This document shows positions 18,486 through 27,449 of a DNA stretch of 64,000 bases, piece after piece. A program made the translations under genes and the position numbers. This stretch comes from Gammaproteobacteria bacterium. Its GTDB lineage: Bacteria > Pseudomonadota > Gammaproteobacteria > Pseudomonadales > Pseudohongiellaceae. Where the stretch lies: assembly GCA_009692305.1 (NCBI GenBank), contig SHZK01000010.1, forward strand, positions 22,114 through 86,113, given 5' to 3'. Under the pieces are notes generated by a model. The model saw only the letters and a list, made by a program, of their open reading frames with translations, was not told the origin of the DNA and did not search any database. Each line of letters opens with the position of its first letter. The stretch's first letter is position 1.

Positions 18486-19619
18486 TCAGAGCGACGCGAA
18501 GCGAGCGGCGTGGAAGTCGCCATTGCCAAACAACAAATCGATGGCGGTGACACGCTTGAACAGATGGGCGACGTCCAGCTCGTCGGTCATGCCAATACCA
18601 CCGTGAATCTGGATCGCTTCCTGGCTGACTTTTTTGATGGCCTTGCCAATGCGGCACTTGGCGGCAGAGACTGCCTTGCTCTTTTCCTGTGCACTGTCTT
18701 TGCTGTCCAATATCATGGCGGCGCGCAGCACGATGGAACGTGCCAGCTGACATTCGATGAACATGTCTGCCATGCGGTGTTGCAGTGCCTGGAAACTGCC
18801 GATTGGCACATCGAATTGCTTGCGTGTCTTGCTGTATTCCACGGTCTTGCGCAGCAGTGCTTCCAGTGCGCCTACCGCTTCAGCACTCACCGCCACCGTG
18901 GCGCGATCGATCACGACATTGAGTCCGTCAAGCGCCGCACCAGCAGCACCGAGCCTGGATGCGACCGGCACCCGCACGGACTTGAATTGAATCTGCGCCG
19001 CTTGCCTGCCATCCACTGTTGGATACTTTGTCATGCTTACGTCAGCGGTCTTGCTGTCGACCAGGAACACAGAAATTCCCCGGGCAGCAGTCGCTGCTCC
19101 GGATTCGCGCGCCGTCACCAGCAAGTGCTGCGCCGCAGGGCCGTTCAGTACCAGAATCTTGGTACCATCGAGAATCACCTCATCGCCTTTGCGCACCGCT
19201 GTGGTGGTGACATTGGCAAGATTGAAGCGACTACCGGCTTCGGCATAGGCCAGCGCCAACTGCAATTCGCCGCCCATGATCTGTGGCAACAATGCGGACT
19301 TCTGTGCGCTACTGCCAAGCTCACTGATCAAGCCGCCGCACAGTATTGCAGTCGGTAAAAACGGCTCCACCAGCATGGCCCTGCCGAATTCTTCCATCAT
19401 CACCATCAAGTCCACTGCGCGGCCACCGAAGCCACCATCGGCTTCATTGAAGGGCACTGTTAACCAACCCAGCTCGGCGAATAACTGCCAGTTGGCTGCG
19501 CTGTATCCGGCCGCACTTGCCATGATTTTCTTGCGAGTATCGAAATCGTAATTTTTGTGCACAAATTTCTGCACGCTTTCCTGCAACATCTGCTGTTCTT
19601 CTGAATATGAAAAATCCAC
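18486..19619 (-). CDS. Acyl-CoA dehydrogenase family protein (small partner)
   Basis: 377 residues from a GTG at 19619, preferred over the ATG at 19667 because AAGAGG lies about eight bases before it and homology begins with DFSYSEEQQMLQ. Contains AYAEAGSRFNLAN, a middle beta domain, and IQIHGGIGMTDELDVAHLF. Like the protein at 1861-3009 it lacks the YEGT catalytic-Glu motif and ends in LLFGNGDFHAARF, which marks it as the shorter member of an acyl-CoA dehydrogenase pair. The larger member is encoded immediately upstream (gap 74 bp). Confidence 0.87.
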   Translation of the reverse strand: MDFSYSEEQQMLQESVQKFVHKNYDFDTRKKIMASAAGYSAANWQLFAELGWLTVPFNEADGGFGGRAVDLMVMMEEFGRAMLVEPFLPTAILCGGLISELGSSAQKSALLPQIMGGELQLALAYAEAGSRFNLANVTTTAVRKGDEVILDGTKILVLNGPAAQHLLVTARESGAATAARGISVFLVDSKTADVSMTKYPTVDGRQAAQIQFKSVRVPVASRLGAAGAALDGLNVVIDRATVAVSAEAVGALEALLRKTVEYSKTRKQFDVPIGSFQALQHRMADMFIECQLARSIVLRAAMILDSKDSAQEKSKAVSAAKCRIGKAIKKVSQEAIQIHGGIGMTDELDVAHLFKRVTAIDLLFGNGDFHAARFASL

Positions 19620-19693
19620 TGGTAATCCTCTTGCCTGATTAACGCTTGTTAGGGTCCAACTTGCCAAGGTGCCTGGTATTAAACTACTGCCTG

Positions 19694-20893
19694 TCAGAGC
19701 CCAAGGACCGCTTTACAAATAATGTTGCGCTGCACTTCGTTGGAACCACCGAAGATTGTCAGCTTCCTGTTGTTGAAATACGTCAGGGCGGCGGCAGCGG
19801 AATTGCCCGGGCCGATATGGACACCCTGAAAGCCTTCCTCGAACTGGTCTGGCAAAAATGGCAGCGAGTGATAGGCAGCCAGCTCGACGAATAGTTCGTC
19901 CATTGACTGCGCCAGTTCGGTGCCGACTATTTTCAGAATGGATGACTCTGGACCGGGCGCCTTGCCGACACTTAACGCCGCCAGAGTCCGCAACTCTGCA
20001 TATTCCAGCGCCAACAGTTCAATCTCGGCGCGAGCAAGCTTGTGCCTGAAACCGGGATTATTGGCCATGCTGCCGCCAAAACCGTCATCGGTATTGGCAG
20101 CGATCCGTTGCAACGCCAATAAACGGCGCTTGCCTCTGGGCACGCCGGCAATATTGGTGCGCTCGTGGGTAAGCAAAACCTTGGCATAGGTCCAGCCCTT
20201 GTTCTCTTCACCGATCAGGTTGTTGGCCGGGACCCGCACATCATCGAAAAAGACCTCGTTGACTTCCGGGTGCCCGTCCAGCAATACGATGGGCTTCAAA
20301 CTTACACCAGGTGTTTTCATGTCGATTAACAGAAAGCTGATGCCTTCCTGCTTCTTCACTGTGTTATCAGTGCGCACCAGACAAAATATCCAGTCAGCAA
20401 ACTGGCCATAGGTATTCCAGGTCTTGCTGCCATTGACCACATAGTGATCGCCATCACGTATGGCCGTGGTTTTCAGGGACGCGAGATCAGAACCGGAATT
20501 TGGTTCGGAATAGCCCTGGCACCACCATACGTTGCTTTCGAGAATATCGGGCAGGAAACGCTGTGTCTGCTCGGCCGAGCCATAAGCCATGATTACCGGG
20601 GCGACCATCTTCATACCAAATGGCACTGGCTCCGGAGCACCAACCAGACCCATCTCGGTGGCGAATATATATTTCTCGGTAGCGGTCCAACCGGTGCCGC
20701 CGTGCTCCACTGGCCAATTAGGCGCAGCCCAGCCTTTCTGATACAGAATTTTCTGCCAACGAACAGTTTCGGCCTTGGACAAGCGGATATTGGCATCGAT
20801 TTTTTGTTTCATTTCGGCCGGGAATTCATTCTGCATAAATTCGCGCACGTCCTTCTGAAACACTATTTCCTCGGCGGTAAATTCTGCATTCAC
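19694..20893 (-). CDS. Acyl-CoA dehydrogenase family protein (large partner)
   Basis: 399 residues from a GTG at 20893, preceded by AGGAG at seven bases; an upstream in-frame ATG (20932) has no supporting site. WWCQGYSEPNSGSDLASLKT, VNGSKTWNTYGQFADWIFCL and the end TIFGGSNEVQRNIICKAVLG identify the FadE-like large subunit. At the MCAD catalytic-Glu position this motif has Gly, as in many paired enzymes. First gene of the five-gene minus-strand operon ending with the SDR at 15780. Confidence 0.9.
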   Translation of the reverse strand: MNAEFTAEEIVFQKDVREFMQNEFPAEMKQKIDANIRLSKAETVRWQKILYQKGWAAPNWPVEHGGTGWTATEKYIFATEMGLVGAPEPVPFGMKMVAPVIMAYGSAEQTQRFLPDILESNVWWCQGYSEPNSGSDLASLKTTAIRDGDHYVVNGSKTWNTYGQFADWIFCLVRTDNTVKKQEGISFLLIDMKTPGVSLKPIVLLDGHPEVNEVFFDDVRVPANNLIGEENKGWTYAKVLLTHERTNIAGVPRGKRRLLALQRIAANTDDGFGGSMANNPGFRHKLARAEIELLALEYAELRTLAALSVGKAPGPESSILKIVGTELAQSMDELFVELAAYHSLPFLPDQFEEGFQGVHIGPGNSAAAALTYFNNRKLTIFGGSNEVQRNIICKAVLGL

Positions 20894-21207
20894 ATGACTT
20901 CTCCTGGGTGAAAAACCAGCGCAGGGTAACATTTATGCCCGCCTTTGATAAGCAATTTCGAGCGCGTGTTCGGTAGCTGAAGGCCAGTAACCGCGCTAGT
21001 TGTAGGCATATCGAGCATTTTTGAAGTGGCGCCGCCACCACCACAAAATAGTGCTGACTCATTGGAATTACGGGGGTGGTTGCTGTATGCTATGCACGCG
21101 TCAAAAACCGCAGTAAATCCAACAATACCCACAAGCTTGTTATAGCTTACACACAATTCTCCCGAGACCTTTACCCACAATGAAGGAACCGGGACGCAGG
21201 AGTCCGC
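20894..21207. other. Divergent promoter region
   Basis: 314 bp between the acyl-CoA dehydrogenase operon and the Pal-like gene. No coding sequence. It contains a candidate plus-strand promoter at 21062-21091 and a short inverted repeat AAGCT/AGCTT around 21132-21147 that could bind a regulator. Confidence 0.5.
21062..21091 (+). promoter_or_regulatory. Candidate sigma-70 promoter for the Pal-like gene
   Basis: TTGGAA and TATGCT, each four of six to consensus, are separated by 18 bp, about 115 bp upstream of the ATG at 21208. Sequence match only. Confidence 0.35.
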
Positions 21208-21747
21208 ATGACTATTAACCGTTTTACCAAAACCCTGATCTTATTGATTACCCTGACCAGCATCGTGGCTTGTCGCTCCAGCAGCGAAGAAGCCGCCAAC
21301 GCCCCTGCTGCCCAAACCGAGTCCGGCATTGATGCAACGACTCGTCGCGCACAAGAGCTGGCCGCAGAGCGCGCCGCGCGCGAAGCAGAAGCCGCAGAAC
21401 GTATGCGAGTAGCTGCACTTAACACGAAGGTGTTCTATTTTGATTTCGATTTGGCTGAGTTCCGTCAGGCTGATCGTGATGTGCTGACCTTTCATGCCCG
21501 CGACCTGGCTGCAAATTCCAGTAAGCGCATTCGGCTTGAAGGTCATGCCGACGAACGCGGTACCCGCGAATACAACCTGGCCCTCGGCGAGCGCCGCGCT
21601 AACGGTATCCTCAATTACCTGATCGTGAACGGTGCCGCACGTGCCCAGATCGAAGTGGTGAGCTATGGCGAAGAACGCCCTGCTGCTACCGCAACCAATG
21701 AAGATGCCTATCAGCGCAATCGTCGCGTTGAAATCGTCAGCCCCTAG
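21208..21747 (+). CDS. OmpA/Pal-family lipoprotein
   Basis: 179 residues. The signal peptide ends in a lipobox ahead of Cys22 (TSIVAC). An Ala/Glu-rich, charged helix (residues about 43-68, coiled-coil-like) links to a C-terminal OmpA domain: VFYFDFDLAEFR, RIRLEGHADERGTREYNLALGERRA and a final RNRRVEIV. The HADERGT and NLALGERRA motifs bind peptidoglycan diaminopimelate. This layout is that of Pal, but the gene is not in a tol operon here, so it is either pal displaced or a paralogue. Located in the outer membrane facing the periplasm. A strong terminator follows. Confidence 0.88.
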   Translation: MTINRFTKTLILLITLTSIVACRSSSEEAANAPAAQTESGIDATTRRAQELAAERAAREAEAAERMRVAALNTKVFYFDFDLAEFRQADRDVLTFHARDLAANSSKRIRLEGHADERGTREYNLALGERRANGILNYLIVNGAARAQIEVVSYGEERPAATATNEDAYQRNRRVEIVSP

Positions 21748-21807
21748 GAGTTGGCGAAGCGCTTTTAACTGCTGCATTTCAGCTTTTAAATTCTAAAGAC
21801 AAGAAAC

Positions 21808-21841
21808 TGGCCGAACCTGAAAAGATTCGGCCATTTTTTTT
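21808..21841 (+). terminator. Rho-independent terminator after the Pal-like gene
   Basis: GGCCGAA and TTCGGCC form a perfect 7-bp stem, followed by ATTTTTTTT. Located 60 bp after the stop. Confidence 0.88.
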
Positions 21842-21863
21842 GGCGGCAGTTTGTAGCGGAGTA

Positions 21864-22838
21864 TTAGCTGGCGAGCGCCTTGCGCAGCACCTGACCCATC
21901 TGGGTGAGAGCCGTCATGCCAGCAGGGATACCACCAGCGAAGGAAATGAAAGCATGGATCATGTCGGTGTAACACACATGTTCTGTGGCAACCCCATACT
22001 CCGCCAATCGCGAGGCAAAAGCATAACCTTCGTCGCGTATGGGATCGAAGCCTGCTGTCAGCAAAAATGCCGGTGGTAATCCGTGCAGGTCAGCGCGCAT
22101 GGCTGACACCTGTGCATCCAGAGCCCGCTCGGGATTTTCCAGGAAATGATCGCGAAACCAGATCATATTGTCCCGGGTCAGAAAATAGCCTTGCGCAAAA
22201 TCTTTGATGGATGGAAAGCTCATCGTGTAATCAGTAGCAGGGTAAATCAGCAGCTGGAATGCTGGTTGCGGGAATCCGGATTGTTTACACGCCAAAGCAA
22301 CGGCGATGGTGAGATTGCCACCGGCGCTATCGCCCCCGATCGCGATGCGCTGTCGATCTACGCCCAGCATTGCACTCTGGTTGTAGACCCATTGCAAGGC
22401 CGCAAACCCATCCGCATAAATCGCTGCTGATTTGACCCCAGGCGCCAGACGATATTCGATGGAAATCACCGTACAGCCTGACAGTGCCGCCAGTTGCTGC
22501 GTCACCGTGTCATAGGTATTGATATCTCCCAACACGTAGCCACCACCGTGGTAATACACCAACACTGGTTGCAGTCCTGGGGGTTGATCGAGAGGACGAT
22601 ACAAGCGTGCTGCTATTTCTGCTGCACCGGTATCGATTGTATAGTTTTCTATCGCGGCCATTGCACAAGCTTGCGGCGCATAGGGGTTGCCACGCTCAGC
22701 ACGCAGCTTGCGCGCCTCCTCGGGAGAACACGCATGCAATGGTTTCAATTTCTCGGCAGCCTGCGCGATTTGCTGCGCAATCGGGTGTGGCTGCGCGGCG
22801 CGCTCGGCCCTGGCACTGATGCAGACAGCTGCGCTCAC
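21864..22838 (-). CDS. Alpha/beta hydrolase (HSL-family esterase)
   Basis: 324 residues. The oxyanion-hole motif HGGGYVLGD near residue 96 and the nucleophile motif GGDSAGGNL near 169 define the hormone-sensitive-lipase (bacterial esterase family IV) group; FDPIRDEGYAFASRL and HAFISFAGG carry the Asp and His of the triad. Likely hydrolyses short-chain esters. The N-terminus begins MSAAVCISARAERAAQ; a clear signal peptide is lacking, so cytoplasmic location is likely. The start overlaps the stop of the upstream DUF4105 gene by four bases (ATGA), so the two are translated together. Confidence 0.9.
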   Translation of the reverse strand: MSAAVCISARAERAAQPHPIAQQIAQAAEKLKPLHACSPEEARKLRAERGNPYAPQACAMAAIENYTIDTGAAEIAARLYRPLDQPPGLQPVLVYYHGGGYVLGDINTYDTVTQQLAALSGCTVISIEYRLAPGVKSAAIYADGFAALQWVYNQSAMLGVDRQRIAIGGDSAGGNLTIAVALACKQSGFPQPAFQLLIYPATDYTMSFPSIKDFAQGYFLTRDNMIWFRDHFLENPERALDAQVSAMRADLHGLPPAFLLTAGFDPIRDEGYAFASRLAEYGVATEHVCYTDMIHAFISFAGGIPAGMTALTQMGQVLRKALAS

Positions 22839-24217
22839 AGAAACATATTCCTCGGCCTGGCTGTCTCGAACCCAACCAGCCAGATCAACACGGTGTACAG
22901 CAAGAACCCGGGCACTACATACAGCGCGATATCGATAATTGCCTGCTGACTCATATCCAGCGCTGCGAGCACTGCAAACACCAACATGCCAATGATATGT
23001 GCCAACAGATAGTAGTTAATGAATGGCTTGTGGTTATGGGTCATAGGCCAGGGCTTGCAGGCAAGCAACCAGTATAGCCCGACGATGACCCCGAGCAGGT
23101 CAGTCGGCCAGAATAACAACAGATTTATGTTGTGATGCAGATCCAGATGCTCAGAGATGAACCAGCCGCCCAGCATGAGTGTGCCATAGATACCGCTGAA
23201 CAAACCTGTCAGCAGTCCTAACAGGCCTAACACGCGAAAATTCAAGCCAGGAGCCTTGAGTCCGAGTCGGGAATGGGTGGCGAAATAGGACATTGGAATT
23301 CTCTTCAGCATGAGCAACAGAAAGAACAGTGGCGCAAGCAGTATCACCGAGGCTATCTGATAAGGATCAGTTTCAATGCGCGGCGGGGGGAACTCCATAA
23401 TCACTTGTGAATCAGACAGCAACGGCAGGCGCTGCCCTTGTTCCGCCAAATCAGACGGTAATTGCGCCAGCTGCCGGCGCAGACTCAGGGGCAGAAACAT
23501 TTCTTGCCATTGGCTTATCGGTTGATCGATATTGCTGTTCATGAGTATATCGAGGGAGAAACCGATTACTGGAACCGACGCATAATGCGCCTGCACCTGA
23601 TCGCGATAGGTCTGTGACGTGATTGCCCCTGAGTTTGCAGCCAGGCGGCCGCCAGTTGCTTCATCGAGATAGTCACGTACGCGCGTCGTGCAGTTGTCCA
23701 TGAAGTACAGATAATCATAGACGACGTTCTCGGGCTGCATGTTCCAATGCAGGCGACGCAACAAAATTTCCTTCTGTGGATTCGAGAGATTGATCTGGTC
23801 CTGCCACACCGTGCGCTGCTGGCTGCGATAGGAATTGAATTCTTGGGCCGGCGCGTGAGTCTCCAATCTATAACGCATGATGCCCTTGAAGAAATGATAG
23901 GAGAAGTCGACTACCCCGCCACTGATATCGAACACGCCCCAGTTATATACGGTATCGGTGTCGGTGTTTTCGTCATACACGCGCAGTGCGGTATGTCCGA
24001 AATTGTCGTATACCATATCCCCCACATCGACCGTGATCAGATAGAAATGGATACCGCTGAGGTCGCTTGGCACGGTGTAGTTGGGGTCTATTGGCAGTGC
24101 TTCCAGTGCGCTTGCGGACATGGAAAACGCCATAAAAAATAGCGCGAAGACTGCTGCCATGAAGTGGTTTTGGCAGCAGGCTGCCTTGGGATTTACTGGT
24201 TTTATGGAGACGGGCAT
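22835..24217 (-). CDS. DUF4105 (Lnb-like) membrane protein
   Basis: 460 residues from ATG 24217, with AAGG six bases upstream; a later ATG (24160) at the hydrophobic core is possible. N-terminal signal sequence (MAAVFALFFMAFSMSASA), then a periplasmic DUF4105 domain with YDNFGHTALRVYD, a conserved GHT, and YFMDNCTTRVRDYLDE, where the Cys belongs to a putative Cys/His catalytic pair. The C-terminal half has about five transmembrane helices. The family is related to LnbA-type enzymes that act on lipoprotein N-termini, but the activity of this member is not known. It lies just upstream of, and overlaps, the esterase gene. Confidence 0.82.
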   Translation of the reverse strand: MPVSIKPVNPKAACCQNHFMAAVFALFFMAFSMSASALEALPIDPNYTVPSDLSGIHFYLITVDVGDMVYDNFGHTALRVYDENTDTDTVYNWGVFDISGGVVDFSYHFFKGIMRYRLETHAPAQEFNSYRSQQRTVWQDQINLSNPQKEILLRRLHWNMQPENVVYDYLYFMDNCTTRVRDYLDEATGGRLAANSGAITSQTYRDQVQAHYASVPVIGFSLDILMNSNIDQPISQWQEMFLPLSLRRQLAQLPSDLAEQGQRLPLLSDSQVIMEFPPPRIETDPYQIASVILLAPLFFLLLMLKRIPMSYFATHSRLGLKAPGLNFRVLGLLGLLTGLFSGIYGTLMLGGWFISEHLDLHHNINLLLFWPTDLLGVIVGLYWLLACKPWPMTHNHKPFINYYLLAHIIGMLVFAVLAALDMSQQAIIDIALYVVPGFLLYTVLIWLVGFETARPRNMFL

Positions 24218-24573
24218 CAAGACCTTTGGTGCCACGCAGTATGGGGACGCAGCGAATGCGCAATCCTACCAAAGATCGCTCACAGATCAAGGAACTCCCT
24301 TTTTCGAGACAAAAAAAATCCCCGCTCACTATCCGCCAACAGTCGAGCAGGGATTTGCGGTAGTTTACGCTACCAGCAACCGGTCAAAATAACGTGGGTT
24401 TTGCTTGGGTTCCCTGGTTGCCGGGCTTTCCGCAGTGGAAGTGAGCTTAACCGGGCTTGTCTGAACTGAATCTGAACAAAACAGAATGGGTGGCCGCTTG
24501 GTACTTTGCTGCTTGTGTTACCATCACCGCGGTCAGTTAGCGGGGCTTTATAGCCAAATTTCAAGAGGACTCC
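24218..24573. other. Intergenic region with minus-strand terminator
   Basis: 356 bp between divergent genes. Apart from the hairpin at 24311-24353 it shows no gene. The segment 24370-24480 is GC-mixed with an internal near-repeat (GGTTCCCTGGTTGCCGGGC), and could encode a small transcript on the minus strand ending at the hairpin. Confidence 0.45.
24311..24353 (-). terminator. Terminator-like hairpin, no gene upstream
   Basis: Read on the minus strand, TCCCTGCTC pairs with GAGCGGGGA (one G-T pair) and is followed by eight T's. It lies upstream of the DUF4105 gene; no credible minus-strand protein gene ends here. Confidence 0.65.
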
Positions 24574-25554
24574 ATGCAGACACGTCAATTGGGCCCACTG
24601 CGGGTCTCGGCCCTTGGACTTGGCTGTATGAGCATGTCCCAATCCTATGGCGTGGCGGACCGCACTGAATCAGAACGCTGCCTGCACCGGGCTCTGGACT
24701 GCGGTTATAGCTTCCTCGACACGGCCAGCGTGTATGGCCTCGGTCACAACGAAACCCTCATTGGCGAAGTTCTGGGATCACGCCGCCAGCAATTTGTGCT
24801 CGCCAGCAAATGCGGCATTGTTAACCGGGACGACAAGCGCGCGGTGGACTGCACGCCAGCCAATATTCGTAATACGCTCGATGCCAGCCTGCGCCGTTTA
24901 CGCACCGACATGATTGATTTGTATTACCTGCATCGCCGGGATTTCAATGTGCCCATAGAAGAAAGTGTTGGCGCCTTGGCCCAAGCCGTGCAGGCCGGCA
25001 AAATCCGCTACATCGGTCTGTCTGAATGCTCCTCTGTCACGATTCGTCGCGCCCATCGCGAGCACCCGATCTGCGCCGTGCAATCTGAATACTCGCTGTG
25101 GACGCGGGACCCTGAATACAAGGTGTTCGACAGTTGTCGGAAACTGGGCATTGGGTTCGTATCATTCAGCCCGCTTGGCAGGGCTTTTCTCGCTGGCGTG
25201 ATCCGCGACATGTCCATGCTTGAAGACGACGACATGCGCCAGACCATGCCGCGCTTCCAGCAAGACAACCTGCCCCATAACCTGCGTTTGCTGGATGAGC
25301 TGGCAGCCATTGCACGCACCAATCATTGCACCATGGCGCAACTCGCCCTCGCCTGGGTGCTGGCCCAGGACCCAAACTTCGTCCCCATTCCCGGCACCAA
25401 GCACGTGCGTTATGTTGAAGAGAATGCAGCCGCTGTTGACCTGCACATCGATCCAGTTGGCTTAAGGCGCGCCGGAGAGATTTTTACAGAAACAGATGTC
25501 CGCGGCGATCGTTACGCGAAATCCCATATGATTTCTCTCGATCCGGATGACTGA
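24574..25554 (+). CDS. Aldo/keto reductase
   Basis: 326 residues. Typical AKR pattern: LGLGCMSMSQSYG, FLDTASVYGLGHNE (catalytic Asp and Tyr), FVLASKCG (Lys), DLYYLHRRD (His), YIGLSECSS, and PIPGTKHVRYVEENA near the C-terminus (NADP binding). Members of this AKR11/13-like group are cytoplasmic NADPH-dependent reductases of aldehydes and ketones. AGAGGA lies before the ATG. The next gene starts 140 bp downstream on the same strand. Confidence 0.92.
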   Translation: MQTRQLGPLRVSALGLGCMSMSQSYGVADRTESERCLHRALDCGYSFLDTASVYGLGHNETLIGEVLGSRRQQFVLASKCGIVNRDDKRAVDCTPANIRNTLDASLRRLRTDMIDLYYLHRRDFNVPIEESVGALAQAVQAGKIRYIGLSECSSVTIRRAHREHPICAVQSEYSLWTRDPEYKVFDSCRKLGIGFVSFSPLGRAFLAGVIRDMSMLEDDDMRQTMPRFQQDNLPHNLRLLDELAAIARTNHCTMAQLALAWVLAQDPNFVPIPGTKHVRYVEENAAAVDLHIDPVGLRRAGEIFTETDVRGDRYAKSHMISLDPDD

Positions 25555-25694
25555 TTCAATACGAACATTTCTCTCAAGATCCATAACACGGTGCATTGCA
25601 AGCACAGCAAATTTCAATGCTATGATGACCAGCATTCGCGAACTCAAAATCAGATTCAACAAACACTAACGAAAAGATTCAGGGAAATAACACT

Positions 25695-27260
25695 ATGAAT
25701 GGTGCAACGGCGCTTATCGAGACTCTGGCGGATTGTGGGGTTGAACTTTGTATAGCTAATCCAGGCACGTCGGAGATGCATCTGGTGCATGCGCTGGATC
25801 GGGTGCCACGCATGAAGTCAGTGCTGGCGCTGTTTGAAGGCGTATGTACTGGCGCCGCTGATGGCTACGGTCGGATGACAGGCAAGCCAGCAGCAACGTT
25901 ATTGCATCTGGGGCCAGGCTTGGCGAATGGCATTGCCAATTTACACAATGCTCGCCGCGCCAATACCCCGATGATCAATATTATTGGCAATCATCCCAAT
26001 TATCATATTGGTTTCGATGCACCGCTTACTTCGGACATCGACACACTCGCGCGTAATTTCTCCGGCTGGATTAAATCCTGCAGTACCGCTGATACCCTGG
26101 CGCAAGATGGCGCGGATGCCTACACCGCTACGCTACGGCAGACACCTGGCTCCGTCGGCCAGATTGCGACTTTGATCATGGGCGCAGATGCCGCGTGGGG
26201 TAATGCCAATGGCAAGATCGCGCCCAATGCGCTGCCCACTCGCAGCAAGGTCACCGACCAAGCCATTGAGGCCATCGCACAATTGTTACAGAAACGCAGC
26301 AATACCATGCTGCTCTTGGAACATCATGCTTCCACACCAGCGGCGCTGGAAGCAGCCAGCCGTATCGCCACCAAAACCGGCTGCAAGTTGATGACCGGCA
26401 CCTTTCCCGGTCGAGTCGATGGCGGCCCGGGTCGCGTCGCAGTGCCGCGCCTCCCCTATTTCCCTGAACAGATTTTGCAAACCCTGCAAGGAGTCGAAAA
26501 CCTCGTGCTCGTCGGCGGGCAGATTCCAGCCAGCTTCTTCGCCTATAAGGGCATACCAGGCCAGTTGATTCCTGCAGGTTGCAAGGTTTCACGCCTGTGT
26601 CATGTGGAAGAAGATGCTGTCGATGCATTACTGCGACTGGCCGAACACACCGGGGCGAGCGCTGCGCAGGCGACGTATTTCGAAGCACAGGCCATGAGCA
26701 AGCCCAACGGCGAATTGAACAACAAGACAATAATTCAGGCAATCGCAAGCACCATGCCGGAAGATGTGATCGTATGTACCGATTCTGGTGGCGGCAATGC
26801 GGCCTACCCCTATTGCCAGAACAGCGCCAGAAATTCCTGGTTAAGCCTGACCGGAGGCGCTATCGGACAGGGTGGACCCTGTGCGACAGGAGCCGCCCTG
26901 GCCTGTCCGGATCGACCTGTATTAGCCTTGTTAGGTGATGGCGGCGCTGCGTACACCAACCAGTGTTTCTGGACACAGGCCCGGGAAGGCCTCAATGTCA
27001 CCACAGTAATCTTCGCGAATCATTCATATAACATTCTTAACGTGGAATACGGGCGGCTCGGTGTCACTGAAGTCGGCAAAATTGCCGCGAGCCTGTTCGA
27101 TATAGGCAATCCGAAGATCAACTGGGTGGATATGGCGAAGAGTTTTGGAGTACCAGGCGCTCAGGCCAATACAGCAGAGGAGTTAAGCAAACTGCTGGAG
27201 CAGAGCTTCAGGACACCCGGTCCGTTCCTGATTCAGGCGAATGGGCAAATACAGCGCTAA
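25695..27260 (+). CDS. Thiamine-diphosphate enzyme, acetolactate-synthase-like
   Basis: 521 residues. N-terminal PYR domain with the catalytic Glu (LALFEGVCTGAADGYGRM, near residue 50), central domain, and C-terminal PP domain with LLGDGGAAYTNQCFW and the GDG(X)~25N diphosphate/Mg motif (ANHSYNILN). The family includes acetolactate synthase, benzoylformate decarboxylase and related 2-oxoacid decarboxylases; the short length and lack of regulatory subunit argue against a biosynthetic IlvB. Followed by an amidohydrolase gene 189 bp downstream. The substrate is not predictable. Confidence 0.9.
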   Translation: MNGATALIETLADCGVELCIANPGTSEMHLVHALDRVPRMKSVLALFEGVCTGAADGYGRMTGKPAATLLHLGPGLANGIANLHNARRANTPMINIIGNHPNYHIGFDAPLTSDIDTLARNFSGWIKSCSTADTLAQDGADAYTATLRQTPGSVGQIATLIMGADAAWGNANGKIAPNALPTRSKVTDQAIEAIAQLLQKRSNTMLLLEHHASTPAALEAASRIATKTGCKLMTGTFPGRVDGGPGRVAVPRLPYFPEQILQTLQGVENLVLVGGQIPASFFAYKGIPGQLIPAGCKVSRLCHVEEDAVDALLRLAEHTGASAAQATYFEAQAMSKPNGELNNKTIIQAIASTMPEDVIVCTDSGGGNAAYPYCQNSARNSWLSLTGGAIGQGGPCATGAALACPDRPVLALLGDGGAAYTNQCFWTQAREGLNVTTVIFANHSYNILNVEYGRLGVTEVGKIAASLFDIGNPKINWVDMAKSFGVPGAQANTAEELSKLLEQSFRTPGPFLIQANGQIQR

Positions 27261-27449
27261 GCTGTATTAAATCTGGTGCGCAGTAACGCGCCCCAGTAGT
27301 TTATTTTGATTATTCTATGACGCGCCGCGTATGGCATCTGCACAAGCAGAACTCATGATGCTGATTTACATCAAGCCCGCCAGAGACACACTCGGCATAC
27401 TGCACCAGACAACCGAACTTACCCCAGCGAACTCTGGCAGGATCCGGCA

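Noticed and set aside
24370..24642. Possible tRNA or 6S/SRP RNA upstream of the aldo/keto reductase
   Set aside because: No T-arm, CCA end or conserved SRP/6S core could be found by eye on either strand; only a terminator is clear.
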